A DNA stretch of 64,000 nucleotides from Paenirhizobium naphthalenivorans (GCF_007992095.1 NZ_BJZP01000009.1:94565-158564); one strand, 5' to 3'. Numbered from the stretch's first letter, positions 8,910-20,114 are shown. Numbers and translations: made by a program. The notes: generated from the letters alone by a model not told the origin.

Positions 8910-9386
8910 TTACACAAGCTCCCGCCGCATCTCGATCGATGTGGTCCGATCAAAGCCGGCATGACGGTTTTCCGCGGTCTTGCTAAAACCCCATTGGGCG
9001 AACAACTGATGGTTTTCGGTGAGTTCTATTCTCGTTTCCAGCCGGAGTGTGGATAGACCGAGCTCGCGCGCGACCACTTCGGCTCTGGCGAGCATCATCC
9101 GGCCGATCCCCTTGCCTTGCGCCTCGGGCAGCACCGCGAGCTTGCCGATGTAGAGCATGTTGTCCTCCGGCTTCAGGAAGACGCAGCCGACAAGCTGACC
9201 GTTGTCCATCGCGGCGAAGGCGATTTCCAATGCGGCCTTTTGTCTGAGAGAAACGGGTGTCAGCGCGTGCGCGGAGGAGGGCGGCTCGATCCGCCCGTCC
9301 ATGGAGGAAAAGGCCGACAGGATGACTGCCAGCAGTGCGTCATGGCGAGTGAAGTTACCGTCAATCCGGATAAGCTCGACACTCAT
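8910..9386 (-). CDS. GNAT family N-acetyltransferase
   Basis: A 158-residue acetyltransferase. The acetyl-CoA loop PEAQGKGIGRMML is near residues 95-107 and is preceded by the strand IGKLAVL. The substrate is unknown. Its start overlaps the end of the MoeB-like gene by four bases (9383-9386), so the two genes are translated together downstream of recF. Confidence 0.88.
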   Translation of the reverse strand: MSVELIRIDGNFTRHDALLAVILSAFSSMDGRIEPPSSAHALTPVSLRQKAALEIAFAAMDNGQLVGCVFLKPEDNMLYIGKLAVLPEAQGKGIGRMMLARAEVVARELGLSTLRLETRIELTENHQLFAQWGFSKTAENRHAGFDRTTSIEMRRELV

Positions 9387-10150
9387 GGCGCGGCGGTCGC
9401 CTTGCGCCGCTTGTAACGAATGGTGTCGAAGCGGGCCGAAAGGGCATCATAGAGCAGCAAACGGCCGATCAAAGGCTCTCCAATTCCGGTGATCAGCTTG
9501 ATCGCCTCCATTGCCATCAGGGTGCCAATCACGCCGGTCAGCGCGCCGATGATGCCTGCCTCTGAGCAGGCGGGCACCAGGCCGGCCGGCGGCTGTTCGG
9601 GAAAAAGATCGCGGTAGCGCGGATTGGGTTCCCCCCTGTCATTCGCTTCATAGGGCTTCAGCACAGTGAGCGATCCGTCGAAGCGGCCGACAGCACCGGT
9701 CACCAGCGGGATCCGACCATGTTCAGCCGCATCGGCGGCGGCATAGCGCGTGTCGAAATTGTCAGACCCATCGACCAGAAGATCGAAGCCGCCCAGATAG
9801 TCCCCGGCGAACCGTGCGTCGAAACGCCCCTCAAACCGTAGGACTGTGACATGCGGATTGAGCCGGGCAATGGCTTGCGCGGCACTCCGCGTCTTCTCCT
9901 CGCCGATCGTGCCGTTGTCATGGATGACCTGGCGTTGCAGGTTGGATAACGAGACGCGGTCGTCGTCAACGATGCCGAGTGTGCCGACGCCGGCGGCAGC
10001 GAGATACATCAACGCCGGCGCTCCGAGCCCGCCGGCGCCGATCATCAGGACCCGGGCGGCCTTCAGGCGTTGTTGTCCTTGCCCGCCGATCTCGGGGAGC
10101 AGGATATGCCGATGATAACGGGATATTTCTTCGGGGCTGAGCGGATCCAT
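9383..10150 (-). CDS. HesA/MoeB/ThiF family adenylyltransferase lacking zinc cysteines
   Basis: An E1-like enzyme of about 255 residues that would adenylate the C-terminus of a small sulfur-carrier protein such as MoaD or ThiS. It has the ATP loop GAGGLGAP, the SNLQRQ motif, DGSDNFDTRY and a cysteine in PACSEAGIIG. The two zinc-binding CxxC pairs of classical MoeB and ThiF are both missing: RYRD replaces the first and the C-terminus ends without the second. ATG 10150 gives a family-like start (MDPLSPEEISRY); a TTG at 10195 overlaps the recF stop. No rhodanese domain is present. Confidence 0.88.
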   Translation of the reverse strand: MDPLSPEEISRYHRHILLPEIGGQGQQRLKAARVLMIGAGGLGAPALMYLAAAGVGTLGIVDDDRVSLSNLQRQVIHDNGTIGEEKTRSAAQAIARLNPHVTVLRFEGRFDARFAGDYLGGFDLLVDGSDNFDTRYAAADAAEHGRIPLVTGAVGRFDGSLTVLKPYEANDRGEPNPRYRDLFPEQPPAGLVPACSEAGIIGALTGVIGTLMAMEAIKLITGIGEPLIGRLLLYDALSARFDTIRYKRRKATAAP

Positions 10151-10191
10151 GGGCACAATAATGGCATGGCTGGCTGGGGCGGGAAAGGCCG

Positions 10192-11310
10192 TCAAGCGAC
10201 AAGCACGCTGTCGCGTACGGTTATGAACTGGGCGCGCTCGCCGAGCGCCGAAAACATCGACCGGTCCGTGCCAGTCATGAAGGCCTGACCGCCGAGCGCA
10301 TCGATCCGGTTGAACAGCGCCGCACGCCGGCCTTCGTCGAAATGCGCAGCGATCTCATCGAGCAGCAGGATTGGCGCATGCCCGGTCATGGTGGCAACCA
10401 GTTTGGCATGGGCGAGGATCAGGCCAACGAGCAGAGCCTTCTGTTCGCCGGTCGAGCAACGTTCCGCCTCGATGTCCTTGTCGGCATGGCGCACCAGAAG
10501 ATCGGCGCGGTGCGGCCCTTCGAGCGTCCGGCCGGCGGCCGCATCGCGGTAGCGGCCACTGGCCAGTGCTTCCCCGTAGCGGTCCTCAAGCTCGATCGCT
10601 GGCCCTTCCGTTTTGTCGAAAAAGCCTTTCAGCGCCAGCTGTGCCGAGGGAAAGCTCGAATCGTCCGGGCTTCTGGCCAGGCCGGCGAGTAGCCCCAGCA
10701 TTTCCCGGCGGGCCAGCGTCATCGCCACGCCAAGGGCCGCCATCTGTTGCTCGATGCCGGTAAGCCAGGCCGGATCGAAACGGCCTTCCGACAGGAGCCT
10801 GTTACGGCTGCGCATGGCGCGCTCGAAATCACTGGCACGGCGTCCGTGCGCCGGGTCGAGTGAAAGAACCAGTCGGTCGAGGAAGCGTCGCCGGTCGGCG
10901 GCAGGTCCGGTGAAGAGCCCGTCCATCGACGGCGTAAGCCACAGGATGCGCAGGTGGTCAGTCAGTTCATCGACCGATCTGGTTGGCGTACCGTTGAGGC
11001 GCAGCCGGCGCACGACGGTTTCCCCTTCGCCCTCCGTTCCGGTACCGATTTCGACCACGCCCTCCATTCCTTCGACCTCAGCGAAGATCGAAAAGCCGCC
11101 CGTCGCTCCGACGCGAACGACATCGGCAAGAACGGCACGGCGAAGGCCTCGCCCGGGCGAGAGGAAGGACACGGCCTCCATCAGATTGGTCTTGCCGGCG
11201 CCGTTCTCCCCGGTCAGCACGACATGTCGCCCGTCGAGCGCGAGTGTCGCGGTCGGATAATTCCGGAAATCCGTGAGTTTCAGCCGGTGGATCGAGGTCT
11301 TGTGCGTCAT
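10192..11310 (-). CDS. recF: DNA replication and repair protein RecF
   Basis: SMC-like ATPase that loads RecA at gaps with RecO and RecR. The 372 residues start with IHRLKLTDFRNY, have Walker A GENGAGKT at 34-41, the LSPGRGLRRA segment, the signature STGEQKALLVGLIL and Walker B PILLLDEIAAHFD. The length is normal. It is first in a minus-strand run with the MoeB-like and GNAT genes. It is not next to dnaN or gyrB here, as is usual in this order. Confidence 0.96.
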   Translation of the reverse strand: MTHKTSIHRLKLTDFRNYPTATLALDGRHVVLTGENGAGKTNLMEAVSFLSPGRGLRRAVLADVVRVGATGGFSIFAEVEGMEGVVEIGTGTEGEGETVVRRLRLNGTPTRSVDELTDHLRILWLTPSMDGLFTGPAADRRRFLDRLVLSLDPAHGRRASDFERAMRSRNRLLSEGRFDPAWLTGIEQQMAALGVAMTLARREMLGLLAGLARSPDDSSFPSAQLALKGFFDKTEGPAIELEDRYGEALASGRYRDAAAGRTLEGPHRADLLVRHADKDIEAERCSTGEQKALLVGLILAHAKLVATMTGHAPILLLDEIAAHFDEGRRAALFNRIDALGGQAFMTGTDRSMFSALGERAQFITVRDSVLVA

Positions 11311-11487
11311 TGTTGTCCGGTCTTGTACCCTCCTGAGCTAGGCTGAAAGGCCGGCAATGGCAAGGTAGTCCTGCTGTTTTCTCGGGCAAGCGTGGGGCGG
11401 TTGGAGCGGCGTGGACGTTCGGACGCATGGACCGGTACGGCACGCAGGTGTATCTGGACGTTGACGACGCGAATGCGGGGGTGCGAG

Positions 11488-11775
11488 ATGAATTCAGATC
11501 GAGACGAACTGACGCCGGAGGAAGCTCGCCGCGATCACTGGGAGATGCTGCGCTTTCTTGCCGGTAATGCGCTGTTTGGCGCGGCGCTCGGCTTGGTCGT
11601 CGCTGGCATGCTTATGTGGTTTGACATCGGCGGGCTCGGCCGTCATCTGGCGCGGGCGCGCAATCCTGTTCTGCCGGCCGCTTTGATTGCTGTTCCGCTG
11701 GCGCTGACCTTCGCCGCTGCGGTCACCGCCTCGGCCATCATGCTGATGCCTTATAAGAAAAAGAAGCAGCGCTAG
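11488..11775 (+). CDS. Small two-helix membrane protein, unknown function
   Basis: A 95-residue protein with a charged N-terminus (DELTPEEARRDHWEM) and two transmembrane helices, about residues 26-42 and 65-87. The end is basic (KKKKQR). I do not recognise the family, though small DUF-type proteins like this are common in rhizobia. The start ATG 11488 follows GGGGGTGCGAG; longer readings upstream are arginine-rich and look non-coding. It is followed by slyX in the same direction. Confidence 0.7.
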   Translation: MNSDRDELTPEEARRDHWEMLRFLAGNALFGAALGLVVAGMLMWFDIGGLGRHLARARNPVLPAALIAVPLALTFAAAVTASAIMLMPYKKKKQR

Positions 11776-11858
11776 GCGGGTGTCCATGCGCTTTGCCGCC
11801 ATTGACCACGCGGCCGGCATCCGTCACAAGCGCCGCAGCCTTGAAAGGGAGCGAGAGC

Positions 11859-12068
11859 ATGACCGATCAGCAAGACCGCATCCTGCGGCTCGAAGAAACG
11901 GTGGCCCATCAGTCTCGGGTCATCGAGGAATTATCCGACCAGCTCACGCAGCAGTGGAAGGTGGTCGAACAGACGCGTGCCAAGCTCGATCGCTTGACCG
12001 AGCGCTTTCTTTCGCTCGAGGAGCAGGCTCTTGAGGCGCCGGCGATTACCCGGCCGCCCCACTACTGA
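11859..12068 (+). CDS. slyX: SlyX family protein
   Basis: A 69-residue coiled-coil protein with the family pattern: RILRLEETVAHQSRVIEEL, a central QLTQQW segment, and a C-terminal proline/histidine end (RPPHY). Function is unknown. ATG 11859 is preceded by GGGAG; the frame is open upstream but that part is not family-like. The last seven bases overlap the convergent TetR gene. Confidence 0.85.
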   Translation: MTDQQDRILRLEETVAHQSRVIEELSDQLTQQWKVVEQTRAKLDRLTERFLSLEEQALEAPAITRPPHY

Positions 12069-12667
12069 TGCTGACTTTCCGCGGCGACGCCGTCCACCAC
12101 AGCCGAGACGATCTGCTCGACCTGCTGTCGCGTCACTTCTAGCCGGCTGGTGAGCAGCCGGCTCCAGGCGAAGCTGGAAAAGAGTTCGATTACCAGGTCG
12201 GGGTCGATGTCATTCCGAACCGTGCCGCGCGCTTGCCCCCGCCGGAGAATCTCGCCGGTCTGTAGGCATCTCGACAGGACGTAGCTCTGAAGGGCCTCAA
12301 GCGCGCCGGCATCGCTCTGAGCTTCGGCGATGATCGATCGGAAGATCGCTCCGCCTCCGTCGCGCCAGAAGCCCATGAGCCCAGCGAGAAACTGCACGAG
12401 GTCCTCACGTACATCGCCGGTATCGGGATGGGGAACGCCATCCTTCTGTCGGTGATAGACATCGAGCAGCAGCGCGGCCTTCGATGGCCACCAGCGGTAG
12501 ATGGTCGGCTTTCCGGCCTTTGCCCGTTTGGCCACGGCTTCGATCGAGAAGGCCTGCAGGCCGCCTTCCAGTAGAATGGCCTGGGCCGCCTGGAGAATCG
12601 CCTCCTCGCTTGCCGGATTGCGCTGCGATCCAATTGATGTTCGTCGCGTGGTTGTCGGCTTTCCCAT
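12062..12667 (-). CDS. TetR/AcrR family transcriptional regulator
   Basis: A 201-residue repressor. The N-terminal helix-turn-helix spans about residues 20-65 (AILQAAQAIL, AVAKRAKAGKPTIYRWWPSK). The rest is the ligand-binding and dimer domain; the ligand is unknown. The start is set at ATG 12667 (MGKPTTT). It is divergent from a small membrane protein, and two near-identical palindromic sites lie between them, so it very likely represses that gene and perhaps itself. Confidence 0.9.
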   Translation of the reverse strand: MGKPTTTRRTSIGSQRNPASEEAILQAAQAILLEGGLQAFSIEAVAKRAKAGKPTIYRWWPSKAALLLDVYHRQKDGVPHPDTGDVREDLVQFLAGLMGFWRDGGGAIFRSIIAEAQSDAGALEALQSYVLSRCLQTGEILRRGQARGTVRNDIDPDLVIELFSSFAWSRLLTSRLEVTRQQVEQIVSAVVDGVAAESQHQ

Positions 12668-12712
12668 CCTATGGCCTTCCGTTGCTTCGCGATGCCATAG
12701 CACGATTGTCTA

Positions 12713-12741
12713 TTGAACGAAACGATCCGTTCCGATATAGA
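12713..12741 (+). promoter_or_regulatory. Promoter of the small membrane protein gene
   Basis: TTGAAC at 12713-12718 and TATAGA at 12736-12741 are spaced by exactly 17 bases. The -35 box overlaps the first TetR site and the -10 box overlaps the edge of the second, so a bound repressor would block it. Confidence 0.6.
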
Positions 12742-12757
12742 ACGAAACGTACCGTTC
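12715..12757. promoter_or_regulatory. Tandem TetR operator sites
   Basis: GAACGAAACGATCCGTTC (12715-12732) and GAACGAAACGTACCGTTC (12740-12757) differ at only two central bases and repeat every 25 bp. Each has GAACG and CGTTC ends, as in TetR-family palindromes. They lie between a tetR-type gene and its divergent neighbour. Confidence 0.75.
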
Positions 12758-12771
12758 TTATGGAGCTTCCC

Positions 12772-13029
12772 ATGTCCGACAATTCCGCCTCCCGCCTCGC
12801 CCCCTCCAGGTTTCGGCTGTCCATTCTCATGCTGGCCGCCATCTACCCCTTTGTCACCGCCATCCTCTATATCCTGATGCCGCTGACCGACGGTTGGCCG
12901 ATCTGGCAGCGGACCGCAATTCTGGCGCCACTTATGGTTTTCAGTATCGTCTATGGCATTGCGCCGATGATCCAGCAGCGTTTCGCCTGGTTTATCCTGC
13001 GCCAGTCGCGCCCGGTGACCATCGACTGA
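12772..13029 (+). CDS. Small two-helix membrane protein, likely TetR target
   Basis: An 85-residue protein with two hydrophobic helices (about residues 16-37 and 47-65) separated by DGWPIWQRT. The pattern resembles the two-helix tail found on some antibiotic-biosynthesis-monooxygenase proteins, but no enzyme domain is attached. ATG 12772 has GGAG six bases upstream; ATG 12760 in frame would add four residues. It is controlled by the promoter and twin operators just upstream. Function is unknown. Confidence 0.72.
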   Translation: MSDNSASRLAPSRFRLSILMLAAIYPFVTAILYILMPLTDGWPIWQRTAILAPLMVFSIVYGIAPMIQQRFAWFILRQSRPVTID

Positions 13030-13037
13030 GGTCCGAT

Positions 13038-13075
13038 CAAAAAAAAGCGAGCCGGAGGGGGCCCCTCCGGCTCGC
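13038..13075 (-). terminator. Intrinsic terminator of the dnaK-dnaJ operon
   Basis: On the minus strand a hairpin with GCGAGCCGGAGG and CCTCCGGCTCGC arms is followed by eight T. It lies 30 bases after the dnaJ stop and may also stop read-through from the convergent small membrane protein gene. Confidence 0.9.
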
Positions 13076-13104
13076 GTGAACTATTCCGCGCTGTCACGAC
13101 TGAA

Positions 13105-14247
13105 TCAGTCGCTCAAGGTATCGAAGAAGTCCTTCATCCGGGCAAAGAAACCGGTCGACTCCGGGTTATTCTCCTTAGAGGACAACTGGTCGAATTCCTG
13201 CAGTAGTTCGCGCTGTCGCTTGGTGAGCTTCTGCGGCGTCTCGATCTGGATCTGGATGTAGAGATCGCCCATCTGCGTCGAGCGCAGCACAGGCATGCCC
13301 TTGCCTTTCAGGCGGAACTGCTTGCCGACCTGGGTGCCCTCCGGAACCGTCACGCGGGACTTGGCGCCGTCGAGTGTCACCACATCGAATGTGCCGCCAA
13401 GAGCCGCGGTCGTCATGGAGATCGGCACGGAGCAATAGAGATCCGCACCATCACGCTGGAAGAACTCGTGCGGTGTGACCGACAGGAAGATGTAGAGATC
13501 ACCCGAGGGTCCCCCCCGCATCCCAGCCTCGCCTTCGCCCTGCAGGCGAATGCGCGTTCCGTCCTCGATACCGGCCGGAATATTGACCGACAGTGAGCGC
13601 TCCTCTGTCACACGCCCCTGACCACTGCACTTGGTGCAGGGGTCGGAGATCGTCTGGCCACGACCGTGGCAGGTCGGACAGGTGCGCTCGATGGAGAAAA
13701 AGCCTTGGGCTGCGCGAATGCGACCAGAGCCCTGGCAGGTGGCGCAAGTGGTTGGCTTCGTGCCCGGCTTGGCGCCGGTGCCGGTGCAGGCCTCGCAAGT
13801 GATCGAGGTCGGAACCCGGATCTGTGCGGTCTTGCCAGTGAAGGACTCCTCGAGGGAAATCTCCATGTTGTAGCGAAGGTCGGCGCCGCGTTCGCGACCG
13901 CCGGTCGAACGGGCCCGGCCGCCACGGCCGCCACCCATCATCTCCCCGAAGATATCCTCGAAAATGTCGGAGAATCCGCCGCCAGCAAATCCGCCGCCCG
14001 GATTGAAGCCGCCGCCACCTTGCTCGAAGGCTGCATGGCCAAAACGGTCATAGGCTGCCCGCTTCTGCGGGTCCTTGAGCATCTCGTAGGCCTCGTTGAG
14101 TTCCTTGAACTTCTTTTCTGCTTCCGCGTCTCCGGGGTTCTTGTCCGGATGGAATTTCATCGCCAGCTTACGAAAGGCGCTCTTCAGCTCCTTTTCGTCG
14201 GCGGTCTTCGTGACCCCGAGGGTTTCGTAGAAATCTGCTTTTACCAT
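13105..14247 (-). CDS. dnaJ: Chaperone protein DnaJ
   Basis: Hsp40 co-chaperone that delivers unfolded protein to DnaK and stimulates its ATPase. The 380 residues comprise a J domain with HPD at 33-35, a Gly/Phe-rich linker, four CxxCxGxG zinc repeats (from CEACTGTG to CTKCSGQG), and the C-terminal substrate-binding and dimer domains. ATG 14247 is conventional. It lies four bases after the small exported-protein gene and downstream of dnaK in one operon ended by a strong terminator. Confidence 0.97.
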   Translation of the reverse strand: MVKADFYETLGVTKTADEKELKSAFRKLAMKFHPDKNPGDAEAEKKFKELNEAYEMLKDPQKRAAYDRFGHAAFEQGGGGFNPGGGFAGGGFSDIFEDIFGEMMGGGRGGRARSTGGRERGADLRYNMEISLEESFTGKTAQIRVPTSITCEACTGTGAKPGTKPTTCATCQGSGRIRAAQGFFSIERTCPTCHGRGQTISDPCTKCSGQGRVTEERSLSVNIPAGIEDGTRIRLQGEGEAGMRGGPSGDLYIFLSVTPHEFFQRDGADLYCSVPISMTTAALGGTFDVVTLDGAKSRVTVPEGTQVGKQFRLKGKGMPVLRSTQMGDLYIQIQIETPQKLTKRQRELLQEFDQLSSKENNPESTGFFARMKDFFDTLSD

Positions 14248-14251
14248 GGTT

Positions 14252-14724
14252 TTACAAAGCTCTCAAAGCTCTCTCCACGCTCGCGTGGCTGCCAGTCTTC
14301 TTGCCGGCCTGTTTTTCGCAGGCGGACATGTCCTTCTGGAAGTCCGAAGCCGCAGCGCGGGCGTCTTCGATCAGTAAACGGCGCGGCTCGCCCTTGTTGG
14401 CCAAGCCATCCGCGACGGATACAGCAAGATAGGCCAGTGAATGGGCCGCCATGTCGCAGGAAGTCACGCGGCCGCCATCCTCGCGGCGCTTCAGCGCCGC
14501 TTCGATGATCCGGCCGAGTTCACTGCCTGTCTTGGAAAGCTGCCGGCTGTCGCCCGCACCGATCGCCTTGACGATGGTGGCCTCTGCGGCGCTCACCTTG
14601 CGAAAGACCGTTTCCATCTGACCACTATCTTGCGCCATAGCGGCGCTTGCGCAGAGGGCCAGCGAAAATACGACTGGCCCGAAGGCCAGCCCTTTGAAGG
14701 TAATACGTCGCTCAGGCCGCTGCA

Positions 14725-14725
<1 letters not shown>
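14252..14725 (-). CDS. Exported protein of unknown function inside the dnaK-dnaJ operon
   Basis: A 157-residue protein with a signal peptide ending near AAMAQ (residue 32). The mature part looks helical, with two cysteines (TSCDMAAHS and SACEKQAGK) that could form a disulfide. I do not recognise a domain. Its ATG overlaps the dnaK stop (TGATG) and its stop is four bases before dnaJ, so it is translated as part of the chaperone operon and should be heat-inducible. A periplasmic product between two cytoplasmic chaperone genes is unusual. Confidence 0.8.
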
Positions 14726-16638
<1,913 letters not shown>

Positions 16639-16748
16639 GTGATTCTCTCCTTGAAGCAGACTGTCTGAACCCTCGAAAGGCATTCCCTTGACAGCCCCTC
16701 GACGTGGATGGTCTGGGATCTCGCGGCCTTAACCGCGGTTATGTCGCG

Positions 16749-16778
16749 TATATAAGAAGCGGTTTTTCTGACTGCAAG
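16749..16778 (-). promoter_or_regulatory. Likely heat-shock (RpoH-type) promoter of dnaK
   Basis: On the minus strand CTTGCA (16778-16773) is followed after 17-18 bases by CTTATATA (16756-16749). This fits the alphaproteobacterial RpoH pattern CTTG-N17-CYTAT. It would give a leader of about 105 bases for dnaK. The rest of the 322-base gap (to 16960) shows no gene or clear structure. Confidence 0.55.
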
Positions 16779-16960
16779 GCTGGAAACTCGCTGTAATCCA
16801 GTAAAAAGAACAGATTGGCTCCGATTGCTCCATCACCTCGCGGACAGAAAATGCCCCGTCGGATTCGCACAGACCGGGAGTGGTCAAACCATACGCTGGG
16901 CTGCAGCACAAACATGGTTGTTGACCCGCGCCGTTGCAAGCCGGCAGTGCCGTTTCGGCC

Positions 16961-19222
16961 TCATTGACCCATAATGAGGTCGAGCAGCGTTGTGCGCCGG
17001 TTTGCCGGCTGAACCGGAGAGTCCCCGCCGACGTCTGCGGGCGGAATGGGACCACCCGCCTGAGGCCGATAGGGATCGCCCTGCGGAATCCCCGTTGGTG
17101 GCAAGTCCGACTGGCGTGCTGCCGGTGTGCCCGGGGCCGCCGGATAACGTGTCTCTCCGCCGGAGAACACGTCTGAGAGGATGGTGCCGATCGTCATCGG
17201 TTCCGGCTGTGGCTCGATATAGTCGCTGCCGGAGAGAGGGTCCGGCGTCAGACCGGCATGGGCGGCCGTCATGAAATCGTGCCAGGCCTTGGCGGGCAAT
17301 CCGCCGCCTGTCACCTTCTTCATTGACTGACCGTCGTCGTTGCCGAACCACACGCCAGTTGTCAGGTTGCTGGTGTAACCGACAAACAGCGCGTCGCGGA
17401 AGGATTGGGTCGTGCCGCTCTTGCCGGCCGCTTCCCATCCGGACAGACGGGCTTTCTTGCCGGTGCCATCGGTTATGACGCCCTTCAACATACGGTTCAT
17501 GTCGGCGATCAGAGGCTCGCCGAGGACACGCGGCGGTTCCGCGTAGTCGTTCTCGTAAAGAACTTTGCCGTCGGCATTGGAAATCCGGCGAATGATGTGC
17601 GGCGTCGCCTTGTAGCCGCCGTTCATGAACGGGGCATAGGCGGCGGTCAGTTCAAGCAGGGATACTTCCGAAGTCCCAAGTGCGATCGAAGCGTTGGCCT
17701 GCAATTCCGATTCGATGCCGAGCCGGTGGGCGAGCTTGATAACGTGATCGGGGCCGACCTCCATCACCAGTTGCGCGGCAATGGTATTGAGCGAGTTGGC
17801 AAGCGCTTGACTGAGTGTCACGGGGCCGCGGTACTTCTGGTCATAATTCTCCGGCGTCCACTTGCCGATCCTGACCGGCGCGTCATTGCGGATCGAATCG
17901 GGACGAATGCCGTTTTCGAGTGCTGCCGCATAGACGAACGGCTTGAAGGCCGATCCGGGTTGGCGCTTGGCCTTGACGGCACGGTTGAACTGGCTTTCGG
18001 CATAGTCCTTGCCGCCAACGAGGGCGCGGATCGCCCCGGTGCCATCGATGGAGACAAGTGCGGCTTGCGAAGCGTTGAGCTTTGCGCCGTCGGTATCGAG
18101 CGCCTTGACGATCACGGCCTCGGCCTTCTTCTCCAGCCCCATGTCGATGGTCGTCTCGACGACAAGGTCCTCGCTGATTGTGCCGACGAGGCGCTTCGTC
18201 TCCTCGACCACCATGTCGGCGACATATTGACTGGCCCCGGTCCAGTAGCGCTTGGCCGTTGTCGGCGTCTGGGACATCGCTGTCTTGATCTCGTCGTCCG
18301 AGATGTAGCCTTCCTCGCGCATCGCGCCAAGCACGACCTGCGCCCGGGCTTCCGCCGCTTGCGGGTCGCGCGCCGGCGACAGCCGCGACGGCGCCTTGAG
18401 CAGACCCGCCAGTAGCGCCGCTTCGCCTAGATTCACGTCGCGGGCCGACTTGGAGAAGTAGCGCCGTGATGCCGCTTCGACGCCATAGGCGTTGGAACCG
18501 AAATAGACGCGGTTGAGATACATCGCCAGGATCTGGTCCTTGGTGAACTTGTGTTCGAGCCAGAAGGACAGGAGCACTTCTTGGATCTTGCGTTCGATCG
18601 TCCGCTCCGGTGAGAGGAACAGGTTCTTGGCCAACTGCTGCGTCAATGTCGAGCCGCCCTGTACGGTGCGGCGACTGATGAGATTTGTCACCACCGCCCG
18701 CGCAAGACCGAGTGGATCCACGCCGAAATGCGAATAGAAACGTCGGTCCTCAATGGCGATGACAGCCTGCGGGATGAAAGGCGACATGTCCTCGAGCGCC
18801 AGCGCCTCGCCACCGGTTGCGCCGCGATTGGCGATCACCGTGCCCTCGACGGAGAGAACCTTGAGATTGGGTGGCCGCTCGGGAATCGACCAGGAACTGG
18901 CGCTCGGCATGCGCGCGCCGTAATACATCACGATCCCGCCGACACCGATCGCCCCCCAGATACCAAGCACGATGCACCAGTAGATCACGCGGCCGAGCAG
19001 GCCTGTGAGGCCTCTGGCGCGACGTTTGGGCTTGGCTCCGCCACGACGTTCGCGCGGCGTGGAGGCGGACTTGGGTGACTTCGGTGCCTGTTGTCTGGTG
19101 CTTCGGCTCGTGCCCTTGCCACCGATCCGGTCGCCGGCGTCGAGGCGAATCTCCTCATCGTCGTCGGGCTCGCCCTGAAAGGTCGGCTCGACGCGTTTAC
19201 GGGATTTGCCTTTTAGTGCCAT
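16961..19222 (-). CDS. Class A penicillin-binding protein (PBP1A type)
   Basis: Bifunctional peptidoglycan synthase anchored in the inner membrane, 753 residues. The basic cytoplasmic N-terminus (KPKRRARG) precedes one transmembrane helix near 78-100. The glycosyltransferase domain has EDRRFYSHFG at 158-167 and QGGSTLTQQLAKN near 188-200. The transpeptidase domain has the active serine in SAFK (424-427), SLN (477-479) and KSGT (601-604). The C-terminal 90 residues are proline-rich. It lies upstream of the dnaK promoter on the same strand. Confidence 0.95.
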   Translation of the reverse strand: MALKGKSRKRVEPTFQGEPDDDEEIRLDAGDRIGGKGTSRSTRQQAPKSPKSASTPRERRGGAKPKRRARGLTGLLGRVIYWCIVLGIWGAIGVGGIVMYYGARMPSASSWSIPERPPNLKVLSVEGTVIANRGATGGEALALEDMSPFIPQAVIAIEDRRFYSHFGVDPLGLARAVVTNLISRRTVQGGSTLTQQLAKNLFLSPERTIERKIQEVLLSFWLEHKFTKDQILAMYLNRVYFGSNAYGVEAASRRYFSKSARDVNLGEAALLAGLLKAPSRLSPARDPQAAEARAQVVLGAMREEGYISDDEIKTAMSQTPTTAKRYWTGASQYVADMVVEETKRLVGTISEDLVVETTIDMGLEKKAEAVIVKALDTDGAKLNASQAALVSIDGTGAIRALVGGKDYAESQFNRAVKAKRQPGSAFKPFVYAAALENGIRPDSIRNDAPVRIGKWTPENYDQKYRGPVTLSQALANSLNTIAAQLVMEVGPDHVIKLAHRLGIESELQANASIALGTSEVSLLELTAAYAPFMNGGYKATPHIIRRISNADGKVLYENDYAEPPRVLGEPLIADMNRMLKGVITDGTGKKARLSGWEAAGKSGTTQSFRDALFVGYTSNLTTGVWFGNDDGQSMKKVTGGGLPAKAWHDFMTAAHAGLTPDPLSGSDYIEPQPEPMTIGTILSDVFSGGETRYPAAPGTPAARQSDLPPTGIPQGDPYRPQAGGPIPPADVGGDSPVQPANRRTTLLDLIMGQ

Positions 19223-19437
19223 GGCCGGCGATCTTGCTCCAGAAAACTGTGCGCCTTCGATGCCGGCTTCCTCGGCGTCTCGTTTCGCGCTGTGAATGAC
19301 AGCCGCATGACGAAAGCGAAGGCGCGGCCGGAGGACTGGACTCTAAATGCGGCGATTTAAGGGGGGGTTAAGACGCGGTAAACAATCCCTTGCAGCCGCG
19401 GCTTGCGCCAGTCGTTCAAAGAGATCGTTCGTGCGGT

Positions 19438-19896
19438 CTATTGGCAGAGATCCGCCCATTCGGCGTTCACCAGTTCTGCCATGCGTTGCGGTGCGATATG
19501 AACCGCCGAATTGGTAGCGCCTGCGGCAGGCACCACCTGGCCGAAGGCCTTCAGCGAGATGTCGCAATAGACCTTGAGGTCGGAAGGCAGGCCGAAGGGG
19601 CAGACGCCGCCGACCGGATGGCTGGTCACTTCGACCACCTCTTCCGCCCCAAGCATGCGCGGCTTGACGCCGAAACGGTCTTTGAACTTGCGATTGTCGA
19701 GCCGCTTGGTGCCGGCAGTGACGACCAGCACGATAGTGTCGCCGACCCTCAGGCAAATCGTCTTGGCGATCTGGTCGGGTTCGACGCCATGGGCTTCCGC
19801 AGCCAATGCGACCGTCGCAGAGCTTGCATCGGTGACGATGACGGTGATTTCGGGGGCTTTTTCAGCGAAGAAAGAACGGACGGATTCAAGGCTCAT
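19438..19896 (-). CDS. YbaK/EbsC-type aminoacyl-tRNA deacylase
   Basis: A 152-residue protein of the prolyl-tRNA editing (INS/YbaK) fold. Visible motifs are the AKTICLRVGD strand, GTKRLDNRKFKD and the glycine-proline stretch HPVGGVCPFGLP that shapes the active site. Members hydrolyse mischarged Cys- or Ala-tRNA(Pro). The exact specificity cannot be read from sequence. It stands alone between the PBP gene and a 417-base gap. Confidence 0.88.
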   Translation of the reverse strand: MSLESVRSFFAEKAPEITVIVTDASSATVALAAEAHGVEPDQIAKTICLRVGDTIVLVVTAGTKRLDNRKFKDRFGVKPRMLGAEEVVEVTSHPVGGVCPFGLPSDLKVYCDISLKAFGQVVPAAGATNSAVHIAPQRMAELVNAEWADLCQ

Positions 19897-20114
19897 GATG
19901 CAATTCTAAGCGCATGTCCCGAAGCTGGGCAAGTGCGAAAAGGAGATGGGCCTTGATATCGCAACCGGGCCTACCCATCTAGGGTCCAACCAGTGCATGC
20001 AGCCATTGATTGATGTGTTGCAGCGTTTTGGATCAGGAATGCGAAGGGAATTAATCATCGGTTAATCACTTCACTTCATTCTAGTGATCATGGGACGCTG
20101 GCTGATACCGATAG

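Noticed and set aside
11427..11567. 46-codon frame starting at ATG 11427 before the small membrane protein gene
   Set aside because: It has no Shine-Dalgarno and overlaps the better-supported ATG 11488 gene in another frame. The second half is low-complexity Arg/Ser/Gly.
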